Shown: in pieces, positions 17,145 through 25,070 of the stretch | How positions within the stretch are numbered: position 1 is the first letter of the stretch | Layout of the letters: each line of letters opens with the position of its first letter | Position numbers and translations under genes: made by a program | NCBI RefSeq assembly: GCF_020217425.1 | Contig: NZ_CP084092.1 | Span: forward strand, 310,001 to 374,000 | DNA from: Halomicrobium urmianum | GTDB taxonomy: Archaea > Halobacteriota > Halobacteria > Halobacteriales > Haloarculaceae | Direction: 5' to 3' | Length of the DNA stretch: 64,000 bases | Notes under the pieces: generated by a model | The model's input: the letters and a program-made list of their open reading frames with translations, nothing else | The model's database searches: none | What the model was told of the DNA's origin: nothing

Positions 17145-17363
17145 GCAGACCAAGCAATACGGGAACTCAACGGCGTCCGCCAGCAAACCTTCTTCCGTGA
17201 GGATCTGGATGCGTTCGAATCGTTCGTTGATGAGCGTCTCGAAGAACTCAACGATAGGCGAGCGGGCGAGGAGCACTTCCCGGTCGACGGGCTGGCGGGC
17301 GAGCCGAACTACCGGCGGATAGATAATCGGGATCTCCTGCTGGAGGGCGAGAGCGATGACTGA
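17145..17363 (+). pseudogene. AddB-like C-terminal remnant upstream of helicase-nuclease
   Basis: An open frame reading AIRELNGVRQQTFFREDLDA, then FESFVDERLEELNDRRAGEEHFP and ending LLLEGESDD. It stops inside the start of the helicase gene (ATGACTGA overlap), as AddB-type nuclease genes often do before AddA. The end resembles the iron-sulfur tail of AddB-like nucleases but the expected cysteines are not there, and no N-terminal part exists. The opposite strand is also open here (IPIIYPPVVRLARQPVDREV), so coding direction is not certain. Confidence 0.4.
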
Positions 17364-20250
17364 GCCGTCGCCGAACGATAGACAAGAGGACCTCATCGAG
17401 GGTACAGAGGGGTTGTACCTCGTCGATGCCGGTTCTGGAACGGGCAAGACGTTCGCCATTACCCGTCGATACGGGACGATCGTTGACCAGCCCGATGTCG
17501 AACCCGAAGACATCCTGCTGGTGACCTTCACGCGGAGCGCCGCAGCAGAGATGAAAGAGCGGATCGTCGACCACAGTTCGTATGAGCTGCGAGAACTGGC
17601 CGACGCCCCGATCCAGACGTTCCATTCCCATTGCCACGATATTCTCAGAGGACACGGCTACGCTGCTCCGACACATCTCGGTCTGGACGAACGGATAACC
17701 GGCTCGACGCAAATCATCGATGATGAGCTGATCGAAGCTGAACGATTCCGGGAGTTCTTCAGCGGATTCCGCGATGATTATCCGGAATACACGGAGTTCT
17801 ACCGGGTACTCTCAGAGCCGGACGAGCTGCTCGAACTGATCAAGGAACTCGCGTCGAAAGGTATCTTCCCGACTGTCGACGGGTGGTATCGAGACGGCGA
17901 GTCGCATCTCGACGGGGACTTCGAGACGTTCAAGGAGCGGTTCGACGTGGTCAACCAGCCCCGGAACGACAGTCGGAAGCAGTCAGAGCTACGTGACGAC
18001 TTGAGCCGCTTCGGACGGAACAAGACCTATCTTTCGGACGCGCCATCGAAGTCCGAATTACGGGGCGGCCGCGGTACGAAACAGCTAGACGATGATGTGG
18101 CGAGTGACGTCTTCTACGAAGAGCGTGAGGATCTCAAAGCGTTCGTTCACGACGTCTACATCGAGTATCTCCAATTCGCATTGGGTCGCAACTATCTCAA
18201 CTTCGGATTCCTCCAGTTGTTCGCGTTCGTGCTGCTCTGTGAGGATCAGCGCGTCCGACAGACGGCACAGTTCGAGTACGTCATGGTTGACGAGTTCCAG
18301 GACACCAGCGAGATCCAGTTCAAACTTGCGCTGCTGATGTCCGGGACGGACAACTTCTGTGCAGTCGGTGACTGGAAACAGAGTATCTACTCCTTCCAGT
18401 ACGCGGACGTTCAGAACATCCTCGACTTCGAGGACCGGCTGGAACGATTCACGGCGGACCTCAACAGCGATGTCGACCGGATTGATTTCGACACGGGTGA
18501 TCTGACTCGAATCGAACTCCAGGAGAACTATCGGTCGACGGAGTCGATCATCGACCTCTCCGAGCAGGCTATCGTGACGCCGGCCTCAAGCGGTGGGGAT
18601 GTCGATACCACTCTCGACGATGTCGTCGAACTGTCCTCGAACGCTGCTTTCGACAACACGGTCATCGAGGGCATCCAGCATGAGGACGAACACGAGGCCG
18701 TACTCTCGACGGTTCAGGATATCGTCGGCAATGACGACTACGCCGTTGAGGACGAGGACGGCGATCCGCGCCCACCGGAATACCGGGATATCGCCGTGTT
18801 CACTCGGACACGGGATTACGGTCGGGAACTGCTTGACGTCGCCGACGAGTACGATATCCCGATGGCCTACGATGGCGGAATCGAACTTTTCCGGACCGAT
18901 CCGGCCAAGCTGTTGCTCGCGTGGCTCCGAATCCTCGAGTCGGATACCGACCGGGGCTGGGCAGTCATTCTCGAACGGATTGGGTACACGTTCGACGAAA
19001 TCGAGCATATGCTTGAGACAGAGGCGTATCCGCCTGATCCAGCTGCGTTCCGTGATGAGCTTCGTGGGTTGGAGTCAGTCGGCGCAGTTGCGCGTCGAGT
19101 TCTCGATCGCTACGGATTCACGGGCGATACTGGAGATGTCCTTCTCCACACGATCCAGTCAGTCTACGATTCGACGACGGTCACTCGCGGTGAGTTGATC
19201 CAGTTCATCGAACGTGGCATCGAGAACGGGAGTACGGTTGACGTCCGCGAAAACGCGGGCGATAACGCGGTGACCGTCCAGACGATTCACACGGCCAAAG
19301 GGCTCGAATATCCGATCGTCATTCTTGCGAACATGAACGAGGGGAGTTTCCCGCCACGCTCTGGTGGTTCGAGCGTCATTCAGTATCAAGATCCGGTCGG
19401 ACTCCGACAGCGGAAACTCTACTCAGAGGAACGTGTCTATCCTCACATATACGATAACTGGCGGCATGACGTCCTTCGACGGTGTCTTCCTCAGGAGTAT
19501 GACGAGGAACGCCGGTTACTCTATGTCGCGATCACGCGCGCGGAGAACCACGTCGTTTTCGCGGCTGGAGAGGAGCCGAACAGGTTCATCGAAGAGCTGC
19601 CAGTCGCTGTCGAAGAAATCGAGGTAACTGTCGAAGGACTAGATCGCGACGAGAGCGCTGACGCGGAGCTACCGTTCGTAGTAACCACATCGGATGGACC
19701 GATCGGTCATACGCCGCATTCACTGATGGACGAGACAGTCTTCGAAGAGATCGGTGAGCGGATGGAATTCAGTCCTGAGACTGAACCAGAGACGCGGGGG
19801 ATGGACTTCGGGTCACGAGTCCACGATTTCGCCGAGGCATACGCACTTGGAGATGACGTCACGCCATCGAATTCCCACGAGAATCGGGTCGTTGAGTTTG
19901 TCGACGACCTGCCGGGCAAGCTGCACGTCGAAGAACCGGTTACGCTCCCGATTGAGATCGGTGACCACCAGGTTACCATCTCTGGAATCGTCGATCTGGT
20001 TCACGTCACCACTGATCAGGTCGATATCATCGACTACAAAACGGACAGTACACGACACGCACAGCCGGAATATCGAAAGCAACTCAGCGTATACTATCAC
20101 GTTCTCTCTGAGTGGTTTCCGGAGAAAGACGTCACCACGAGTCTGTTCTATACGACTGATGGAACACGGGAACGGATTGAACCGCTCTCGCTTGAAGAGC
20201 TGCAGTCGATTGTTACCGAAGACGGGACCCAATCCATTTCTGGCAGCTAA
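17356..20250 (+). CDS. AddA/UvrD-like ATP-dependent helicase-nuclease
   Basis: A 964-aa superfamily 1 DNA helicase with a RecB-type nuclease. Walker A AGSGTGKT is at residues 25-32, followed by LLVTFTRSAAAEMKERI (Ia), VMVDEFQDTSE (II), CAVGDWKQSIYSFQ (III), LQENYRSTESI (IV), TIHTAKGLEYPIVIL (V) and RRLLYVAITRAENHV (VI). The C-terminal nuclease has DFGSRVHDFAEA, SGIVDLVHV and IIDYKTD with a QLSVYYHVL tail, the GxxD...DYK core of PD-(D/E)XK enzymes. It probably processes DNA ends in recombination or degrades foreign DNA. The overlapping upstream partner is only a fragment, so this copy may lack its native promoter and partner. Confidence 0.9.
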   Translation: MTEPSPNDRQEDLIEGTEGLYLVDAGSGTGKTFAITRRYGTIVDQPDVEPEDILLVTFTRSAAAEMKERIVDHSSYELRELADAPIQTFHSHCHDILRGHGYAAPTHLGLDERITGSTQIIDDELIEAERFREFFSGFRDDYPEYTEFYRVLSEPDELLELIKELASKGIFPTVDGWYRDGESHLDGDFETFKERFDVVNQPRNDSRKQSELRDDLSRFGRNKTYLSDAPSKSELRGGRGTKQLDDDVASDVFYEEREDLKAFVHDVYIEYLQFALGRNYLNFGFLQLFAFVLLCEDQRVRQTAQFEYVMVDEFQDTSEIQFKLALLMSGTDNFCAVGDWKQSIYSFQYADVQNILDFEDRLERFTADLNSDVDRIDFDTGDLTRIELQENYRSTESIIDLSEQAIVTPASSGGDVDTTLDDVVELSSNAAFDNTVIEGIQHEDEHEAVLSTVQDIVGNDDYAVEDEDGDPRPPEYRDIAVFTRTRDYGRELLDVADEYDIPMAYDGGIELFRTDPAKLLLAWLRILESDTDRGWAVILERIGYTFDEIEHMLETEAYPPDPAAFRDELRGLESVGAVARRVLDRYGFTGDTGDVLLHTIQSVYDSTTVTRGELIQFIERGIENGSTVDVRENAGDNAVTVQTIHTAKGLEYPIVILANMNEGSFPPRSGGSSVIQYQDPVGLRQRKLYSEERVYPHIYDNWRHDVLRRCLPQEYDEERRLLYVAITRAENHVVFAAGEEPNRFIEELPVAVEEIEVTVEGLDRDESADAELPFVVTTSDGPIGHTPHSLMDETVFEEIGERMEFSPETEPETRGMDFGSRVHDFAEAYALGDDVTPSNSHENRVVEFVDDLPGKLHVEEPVTLPIEIGDHQVTISGIVDLVHVTTDQVDIIDYKTDSTRHAQPEYRKQLSVYYHVLSEWFPEKDVTTSLFYTTDGTRERIEPLSLEELQSIVTEDGTQSISGS

Positions 20251-20324
20251 GTATACCAGTAGCTCGCGAGCTAGTCGACATATTCGAGCGATGGCCGCAT
20301 CGGGCACTCACTGACGCGTAGACC

Positions 20325-20516
20325 TCGCGAGAACGGGTCGCGTTAGCCCACGAAGAAATAGAGTCGTACGATGCGTCGTACTACGAGACGCAACTCGTCA
20401 GAGCTGTCGAGAGTGTGCTGTCACCGCTTGGCTGGGATCGGACGGAGATTCAAAGCGAGATCGCGGAAACTCGGGAAACGGACTTGGCCGCATTCACCGA
20501 GATTGAGAGAGGTTAA
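20325..20516 (+). pseudogene. Family B DNA polymerase, C-terminal remnant
   Basis: An open frame without a start reads ERVALAHEEIESYDASYYET, then QLVRAVESVLSPLGWDRTEI and ends at TAA 20514-20516. ESVLSPLGW and the following helix match my recollection of the end of haloarchaeal type B DNA polymerases. Nothing of the polymerase or exonuclease domains is present upstream. The stop codon lies within the left arm of the first 41-bp palindrome. It supports the idea that a replication module once stood here. Confidence 0.45.
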
Positions 20517-20553
20517 CCAACAACATCGAGGTATCGGGAGGTTTGTTGGTTAA
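20513..20553. repeat. 41-bp interrupted palindrome, copy 1
   Basis: Perfect arms TTAACCAACA (20513-20522) and TGTTGGTTAA (20544-20553) separated by 21 bases. The arms are centred 31 bases apart, three helical turns. It overlaps the stop of the polymerase remnant and begins the origin-like region. Three more copies lie at 23732, 25981 and 28533. Confidence 0.8.
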
Positions 20554-20600
20554 TGCTGAGTGGAGACACGGAAGGGACTTGGAGAGAATACCTCGCCCAC

Positions 20601-20622
20601 ACACCCCTCGTCCAGAGTGAAA
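20601..20622 (-). repeat. ORB-type repeat, inverted copy
   Basis: The plus strand reads ACACCCCTCGTCCAGAGTG and continues GAAA; its reverse complement is the repeat found three times on the right side of the AT-rich tract. A second, more distant match to the canonical archaeal ORB (TCCACGGGAAATAGGGGTT) lies at 20647-20665. Confidence 0.7.
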
Positions 20623-20829
20623 ACCAATCAGAGGTGTGCGGTGAAGTCCACGGGAAATAGGGGTTCTCGTGAGAGAAGATCAGCAAGAATCACGGAAAGA
20701 CTGCCTGAGACGAGAGAACACGGGAGAAATGGAACAGCATACACGAGCAGCGGTTCGAAACCACCCGGACGAATGCCGCCTTCGTCCTCTTCTCCGTGCT
20801 GAATGCACTTGGGAAGTGGTTGGAGGTAG

Positions 20830-20876
20830 GTAGTAATAAAACCTCTAGATAATACTATGAAGATTGGTATGTTTAG
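20830..20876. other. AT-rich tract, candidate DNA unwinding element
   Basis: About 47 bases including TAGTAATAAAACCTCTAGAT and AATACTATGAAGATTGGT, strongly AT-rich against a GC-rich background and placed between oppositely oriented ORB-type repeats. Function is inferred from position. Confidence 0.5.
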
Positions 20877-21000
20877 AGGATCTTCGACTGTGTGACGACT
20901 GCTGTTCGAGGGATACTCGTCTCACGTCTTGTGATTTCGGTACTTCCCAGCCGACTCGTCGTGTGGTTTCCGCCGGGTCAACCGAGGGACTCTCGTAGCG

Positions 21001-21022
21001 TTTCACTCTGGACGAGGGGTGT
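21001..21022 (+). repeat. ORB-type repeat, direct copy 1
   Basis: Exact copy: TTTCACTCTGGACGAGGGGT followed by GT. Identical to the copy at 21311-21332 and to the reverse complement of 20601-20622. Confidence 0.75.
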
Positions 21023-21226
21023 GGGGGTTCGATTCCATCGTCCGCGTATTATGAGACATTGAAGGAACAATCGTCATTCTGACTATTCGCGAACCAGTGA
21101 CCCGGCATCAAAGCCGAAATCGGGATTGGTATCTCCCGATCTCCCTCATCAATCGGAATCAAGATACTCGATCCCGCCAGTTTCGATTGTACCCTGCTTT
21201 GCTTCGGCTGGAGATCTGACCTGCGT

Positions 21227-21248
21227 CTTCACTCTTGACTGGGGGTGC
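21227..21248 (+). repeat. ORB-type repeat, degenerate copy
   Basis: CTTCACTCTTGACTGGGGGT followed by GC matches the 22-bp repeat at 17 of 22 positions by eye, with the G-run kept. Confidence 0.4.
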
Positions 21249-21310
21249 CGATGAACGCTCGTCACCATCACTCGAGGTTCACACTCCACTCCAGCTCGTC
21301 ACACCGGCGC

Positions 21311-21332
21311 TTTCACTCTGGACGAGGGGTGT
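21311..21332 (+). repeat. ORB-type repeat, direct copy 2
   Basis: Exact copy of the 22-bp repeat, same orientation as 21001-21022. Confidence 0.75.
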
Positions 21333-21401
21333 CTGCCGTGCGTCAGACGCCCAGTGCCGATGTGTCTTCTCATAGAAATGATTGATTACCCGGTTCAGAA
21401 G

Positions 21402-21423
21402 ATACACTCTGGACGGGGGGTGT
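21402..21423 (+). repeat. ORB-type repeat, direct copy 3 (variant)
   Basis: ATACACTCTGGACGGGGGGT followed by GT; differs at the first bases and at one base before the G-run. It is the copy nearest to the transposon. Confidence 0.6.
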
Positions 21424-21482
21424 CGTCTCAACCAAGTACGCTGCTCCCGGATGGAGGGCTATTTTGATTAAGCGAGAGAATC

Positions 21483-21500
21483 CCGGCCTGAAGACCGGGT
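21483..21500 (+). other. GC hairpin CCCGGCCTGAAGACCGGG next to the IS element
   Basis: A short strong hairpin preceded by GCGAGAGAAT. It resembles hairpins at the ends of haloarchaeal IS200/IS605-type elements, but no tnpA or tnpB sequence is next to it, so it could be a scar or a chance structure. Confidence 0.25.
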
Positions 21501-21527
21501 GTGAATCGCGTAAACTTAGTTCAACAG

Positions 21528-22748
21528 TCAGCTTTGCACGTTAGCGGCGGTTGAGTGAACGAAGAGGTGGTCGATCTCTTCCATAAGGTCATCGACGCCA
21601 CGATCATCGTGGTCTCGAACCCACGAGAGGAGATTGTACACGGTTTCTTTCAGGGAGTGTTCGAGGTTCGCTCGAAGCGATGACGCTTTCGAGCGAACCG
21701 TCCCCAAGGCGCTCGACTCAGGATCAAGACGAACGAGACTGTAGGCAGCCATCAGAAGGTGCCAGTGCCGACTGGCACCTTCGTTGATCTGCATCTCGCA
21801 GTCTCCTAGGCCGAGATCCTGCTTCGAGTCCTCGAAGAACGTCTCGATGCGCCATCGCATTCCGTAGGAGCGAATCACGTGCTCGGTCGGGGCGTCGATT
21901 TTGTTCGTAGCGAGGTACTTGACCGGGTTCTCTTCGTCTTCGTCGGTCTCTTTCTCGGCGATGACTAGCTTCACGTCTCCCAGCTGGGAGACGGGAAGCT
22001 TCTTCGTCCAGATGTGGTAGGTGTCGTCATCAACATCACGCTCGTCCGTGTCGATGCGCTCTGCAAGCGCATCGACGCGGATCTCTTCGCCACCATAGGT
22101 CACCTGTCGATTGCTCCGGAGCGGGCCGATCCAGTCCTTGTCGTAGGATTCGATGTGTTTGGGAAGGCCAGAGTCGTGAGCGAACCACGAGTCGAAGAGG
22201 TAGGTGTCCGCAGGCACACCTACCTCTTCTTCGAGTTCGGTAACGATCTCTCGGGCTAGATCGTATTTGGTATCGTGGTCATCGTCCTCGTCGTCTTGCT
22301 GTTCGTAGAGGCGGAAAGTGAGCGGATAGGCGGTTTTGTCGTCAGCGTAGAACGCGTAGATGAGGTCTTGGCCCCAGACAGTGTCGCCTTCAGTGTGATC
22401 GTAGAATCGGCCGACGCCGGGGACTTCGTCCCCGGCTTTCTCGGTGATCGTATCGTCGAGGATGATGTAGCCATCCTGTGACCAGCGCGTTTCACCGTGT
22501 TTCTGAAGCTCTTCGAGGCGTTCGTGGTTGAACTCCTGTTAGTCCCAGTCGTACTGGGTGAGGAACTTGTTGAGGGCGCGTTTCCCCTGAGCTGGAAGGA
22601 CATCGCGTGCGATACCCGCCACGGTCTTGTTGCTGGCCGCAACAAGACCGGTGGCGTAGGTTTTCGCGTGATGACGTTGTGCTGGTGACAGCGACTCGAA
22701 CTCGTCGAACACGCGCGTACACGACAAGAAGTCCGTAATCGGCATCAT
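21528..22748 (-). pseudogene. IS701/IS4-type DDE transposase with in-frame stop
   Basis: The frame is continuous from ATG 22748 (MMPITDFLSCTRVFDEFESL) to the stop at 21528, 406 codons, except for a TAA at 22539-22541 after TQYDWD. Both sides of the stop are in the same frame, so it is a nonsense change, not a frameshift. The DDE residues are in GYIILDDTITEKAG, TYLFDSWFAHD and MRWRIETFFEDSKQDLGLGD, the last being typical of IS701/IS4-like elements. The element is probably immobile unless the stop is read through. Confidence 0.85.
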
Positions 22749-22799
22749 CCGTCCTTGCCACCGCCTACGTCACGCTCCTACTTCAACGTGCAAAGCTGA
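21528..22799 (-). mobile_element. IS701/IS4-type insertion sequence, inactive
   Basis: About 1.27 kb bounded by 15-bp inverted repeats TCAGCTTTGCACGTT (21528-21542) and its complement (22785-22799). It contains a single DDE transposase frame on the minus strand with an internal stop. The left repeat overlaps the transposase stop codon. No clear target duplication was seen. It inserted just beside the origin-like repeats and upstream of the SWIM gene's 3' end. Confidence 0.8.
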
Positions 22800-22805
22800 G
22801 TAAGT

Positions 22806-22825
22806 AGTTTACTCTGAAGTAAACT
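22806..22825. terminator. Inverted repeat beyond the SWIM gene, possible 3' hairpin
   Basis: AGTTTAC-TCTGAA-GTAAACT, a perfect 7-bp stem, between the IS right end and the stop of the SWIM gene (22863). It may shape the SWIM transcript end; nothing else supports this. Confidence 0.3.
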
Positions 22826-22862
22826 GCTTGAACCGGTTAAACTGGTGGTGAGAAGGCGGGGG

Positions 22863-23684
22863 TCACAGCTGTGATGGGAGGCGACCATCTGGACGGGGGA
22901 CGCGGCCTCGTTTGATATCGTGGTCGACGCGACGCAGATGCTTGCAGCCGCCTTCTGGTGAGCGCTGTTGCCAGTCGGGACAGGTACACGACTCATCGAT
23001 AACGTCGACTTCGTACCTGTTGCCGGACGCGGACTGTACCTCGTAGCGGCCACCTTTCGAGAGGAGTGAGACGTCCATCGCTTCGGCGACAGCACGCTTC
23101 GTGCGGGGCTCGAGATCGTCCTGTGACTCTGCGTTCTCGTCGACGACCAGTCGGTCGCGAACGTCGCCCGTTCGGCCTCCGTCCGGCGCGACGGCTTCCG
23201 CAGGGCCACTGAGCCGCTTGTGAAGTACTTCCTCTACCGGATGGCCTTCCGGCCAGAGGTAGTGGACCTCGCGGCGCTCGCGATGATCGTAGGAACCGCA
23301 CGCGGCTGCGCTCCCTGTCCAGACGCGCCAGGCACCGAGCGCGGCCATCACGTCGACGATGTCACGGGGAACCGTCTGGTGGTCGTCCGGGAAGAACACC
23401 CGGAAGCGTGTACACGCCTCCTGCGGCGGGACGGTCTCCCACCAGTCTTCGCTAGAGCCCCAGCTGTCGAACATCGCGTCGTCGGTGCCGTAGCCGACCG
23501 TGACGCCGTCGGTCGGCGTCCAGTTCGTCGGGAGGTGGTCTGTCTGCCCCTCGAGTATCCGGAGGACGGCGTATCGAAGCCACTCGTGGGCTTGGTTGTC
23601 CGCCGTGCGTGCGACCTGGTCGTGCTGCTCCGCGACGTGCTCGGCTTCCTCAAGGATCGTTGTGAGATAGTCCTCAGTCATCAT
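22863..23684 (-). CDS. SWIM zinc-finger protein
   Basis: A 273-aa protein, start MMTEDYLTTILEEAEHVAEQ. The C-terminal SWIM motif CTCPDWQQRSPEGGCKHLRR has the CxCx(n)CxH zinc ligands. The N-terminal 200 residues are halophile-specific (NWTPTDGVTVGYGTDDAMFD, WRVWTGSAAACGSY). SWIM domains bind DNA or protein and occur near recombination or mobile-element genes. A GC-rich leader box lies 18-47 bases upstream and the second 41-bp palindrome begins right behind that box. ATG at 23681 is an equally possible start. Confidence 0.8.
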   Translation of the reverse strand: MMTEDYLTTILEEAEHVAEQHDQVARTADNQAHEWLRYAVLRILEGQTDHLPTNWTPTDGVTVGYGTDDAMFDSWGSSEDWWETVPPQEACTRFRVFFPDDHQTVPRDIVDVMAALGAWRVWTGSAAACGSYDHRERREVHYLWPEGHPVEEVLHKRLSGPAEAVAPDGGRTGDVRDRLVVDENAESQDDLEPRTKRAVAEAMDVSLLSKGGRYEVQSASGNRYEVDVIDESCTCPDWQQRSPEGGCKHLRRVDHDIKRGRVPRPDGRLPSQL

Positions 23685-23701
23685 TCGACGGAGGTCGGAA
23701 T

Positions 23702-23730
23702 GCGCCTCCGCCCCTCGGCGGGCGCAAAAA
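23702..23730 (-). promoter_or_regulatory. GC-rich palindromic leader box, copy 1 (SWIM gene)
   Basis: The minus strand reads TTTTTGCGCCCGCCGAGGGG, then CGGAGGCGC. It shares the layout T-tract, CGCCCC-like arm, GGGG-like arm with six other boxes upstream of minus-strand genes in the island. The T-tract could serve as a TATA-like element, placing the palindrome across the expected transcription start. Confidence 0.55.
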
Positions 23731-23731
23731 C

Positions 23732-23772
23732 ATAACCAACAGATTCGTGATATCACCTCCCGCGTTGGTTAA
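23732..23772. repeat. 41-bp interrupted palindrome, copy 2
   Basis: Arms ATAACCAACA (23732-23741) and CGTTGGTTAA (23763-23772), 21-base spacer. One base from the SWIM leader box and 41 bases past the stop of the HEPN gene. Confidence 0.75.
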
Positions 23773-23813
23773 CCTGACTCACCTACTGTCGTCTTCTGGC
23801 AGACACGAATTCG

Positions 23814-24311
23814 CTACGTCGTCTCTCCGCAGAGGCACTCGTGGCCCTGTCGAGACCGTCCAGTAACGTATGCATGAATCTCGGTGGCGAGCTCGTACAT
23901 CGCGTCGGCACGCGCTGCAGAGGCCAGTCCGTCCTGATAGTACGTTTTGGCCCGGTGGTCGCGCCAGAGATCCGCGAGGTCCGCGGCTATCGATTCCCCG
24001 AAGACACCGGCCGCTGCAGCCTCCCGATAGACACCAGGATGCGTGCCGGGAAGACCATCCGGCTGCATCGTGCCGCGCTCGAGAAGCCGAAATTCGACGG
24101 TGCGTTCGATGGCGACAAACGACGCTTCGATAACGAGCGTATAGTAGCTGGCATCCTGGAGGGACTCAGCGCCGGCGAGCAAGCGACAGGCCTTCCGCAG
24201 CTGGAGCAGGGCGGCGTCCTCGACATCGAGCCCGGCTTCGATGTCCGTTGGACGGCGATCAAATGCGGCTTGCACCTCGTCGATGAGGGTCTCGATGCGC
24301 GTACTACTCAT
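23814..24311 (-). CDS. HEPN-domain protein, partner of nucleotidyltransferase
   Basis: A 165-aa helical protein starting MSSTRIETLIDEVQAAFDRR. The pattern ASYYTLVIEASFVAIERTVE and a later LWRDHRAKTYYQDGLAS fits HEPN proteins, which as toxins are ribonucleases. The usual R-x4-6-H motif is not clear; an R-D-H-R segment stands near the expected place. Its ATG overlaps the stop of the wHTH-nucleotidyltransferase by 8 bases (ATGAGTAG). HEPN with MNT is a recognised toxin-antitoxin type in which the MNT member modifies the HEPN toxin. A longer frame to 24782 is antisense to the neighbour and was not used. Confidence 0.7.
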   Translation of the reverse strand: MSSTRIETLIDEVQAAFDRRPTDIEAGLDVEDAALLQLRKACRLLAGAESLQDASYYTLVIEASFVAIERTVEFRLLERGTMQPDGLPGTHPGVYREAAAAGVFGESIAADLADLWRDHRAKTYYQDGLASAARADAMYELATEIHAYVTGRSRQGHECLCGETT

Positions 24312-24996
24312 CGGCGACGACCTCCTTGCGGAGCGCGTCGAGGCGGTCGCTCCCGGATACCGTAATCCCCTCGGCGAAGATCTCGCGGAGTTTCGATCCG
24401 GCTCTCCCAGCGCTCTCTGCGGACTCGACGTACGGTTCAAACACGAATCGGTCACCGCCGAACTGTTCGGACTGGAGATCGGCGACGACGTCGGTAATCT
24501 GCTGGCGGGCTGTCGTCCGGTCGCCATCGACGACCACGAAGCAGTCGATATCGCTCTGTCGGTCTGCCTCCCCGCGGGCGACGCTTCCAAAGATGACGAT
24601 ACCGAGGAGATCGTTGATGTCGTCGGTGTCGGTGGTCGTGGCTTGGACGCGGTTGACGAATGCTCGGATCGGCGCGTGGAATTCCGACTGGGGGACAGCG
24701 AGGATCGGATCGTCCTTCTGGAGACGGTCTGGGTCGATCGCGACGTAGTTGCGCTGAGGTGTTTCTCGAATCTGGATGGCACCGATACTGTCGAGGAGGT
24801 CGACGGCCCGCCAGACCGTCGAGCGAGTCACACCCGTGGCGTCGACGAGTTCGGGAATCGAGAACTCCGTGTCGTGGGCGTCAGCGAGCAGGCGGAGGAT
24901 GTCGTCCGCGGCGCCGATGCGAAAAACGTCGGCGTCCGGGTCGGGATACGCATCGATACAGATCGTTATATCCTGTTTCGCCATTTCAGACACCAT
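24304..24996 (-). CDS. Winged-helix plus minimal nucleotidyltransferase protein
   Basis: A 230-aa fusion. Residues 30-80 form a winged helix (FSIPELVDATGVTRSTVWRA), and residues 130-230 are a nucleotidyltransferase with IVIFGSVARGEADRQSDIDC (Gly137-Ser138, Asp149 and Asp151 as metal ligands). It overlaps the HEPN gene and is preceded by an AbiEi-like gene, so it is probably the antitoxin or regulator of a HEPN/MNT module that also binds its own promoter. A TATA box GTATAAATAA (inverted) at 25015-25024 sits 19-28 bases before ATG 24996. ATG at 24984 is an alternative. Confidence 0.82.
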   Translation of the reverse strand: MVSEMAKQDITICIDAYPDPDADVFRIGAADDILRLLADAHDTEFSIPELVDATGVTRSTVWRAVDLLDSIGAIQIRETPQRNYVAIDPDRLQKDDPILAVPQSEFHAPIRAFVNRVQATTTDTDDINDLLGIVIFGSVARGEADRQSDIDCFVVVDGDRTTARQQITDVVADLQSEQFGGDRFVFEPYVESAESAGRAGSKLREIFAEGITVSGSDRLDALRKEVVADE

Positions 24997-25070
24997 CTGA
25001 TTTTGTGCAACGACGTATAAATAAATAGCGGCATCAGGTAGCCAGGTGCTCTGCTTCGCGAGTGATCCGG

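Larger units (their letters stand above)
20601..21423. other. Replication-origin-like region (ORB-type repeats around an AT-rich tract)
   Basis: A gene-free stretch carrying five copies of a 22-bp repeat whose core is CACTCTGGACGAGGGGTGT. One copy is inverted at 20601-20622. Direct copies are at 21001-21022, 21311-21332 and 21402-21423 (variant), and a degenerate copy is at 21227-21248. The G-runs point away from an AT-rich tract at 20830-20876. Archaeal origins bound by Orc1/Cdc6 have this layout: ORB elements ending in a G-string, in opposite polarity on both sides of an unwinding element. No orc1/cdc6 gene lies in the window. Activity is inferred, not shown. Confidence 0.65.

Noticed and set aside
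17248-17712. Minus-strand frame antisense to the helicase start
   Set aside because: No family features; it is the reverse of a well-supported helicase N-terminus with Walker A.
20601-21423. CRISPR array
   Set aside because: The 22-bp repeats are few, unevenly spaced (70-400 bases) and in both orientations, and no cas gene is present. An origin-like arrangement explains them better.
21483-21500. Guide-RNA (omega RNA) end of an IS200/IS605 element
   Set aside because: A hairpin of the right look is present, but no TnpB or TnpA remnant adjoins it.
23814-24782. 322-codon frame for the HEPN gene
   Set aside because: The first 157 codons are antisense-type low-complexity sequence overlapping the nucleotidyltransferase gene; the start overlapping its stop is the normal arrangement.
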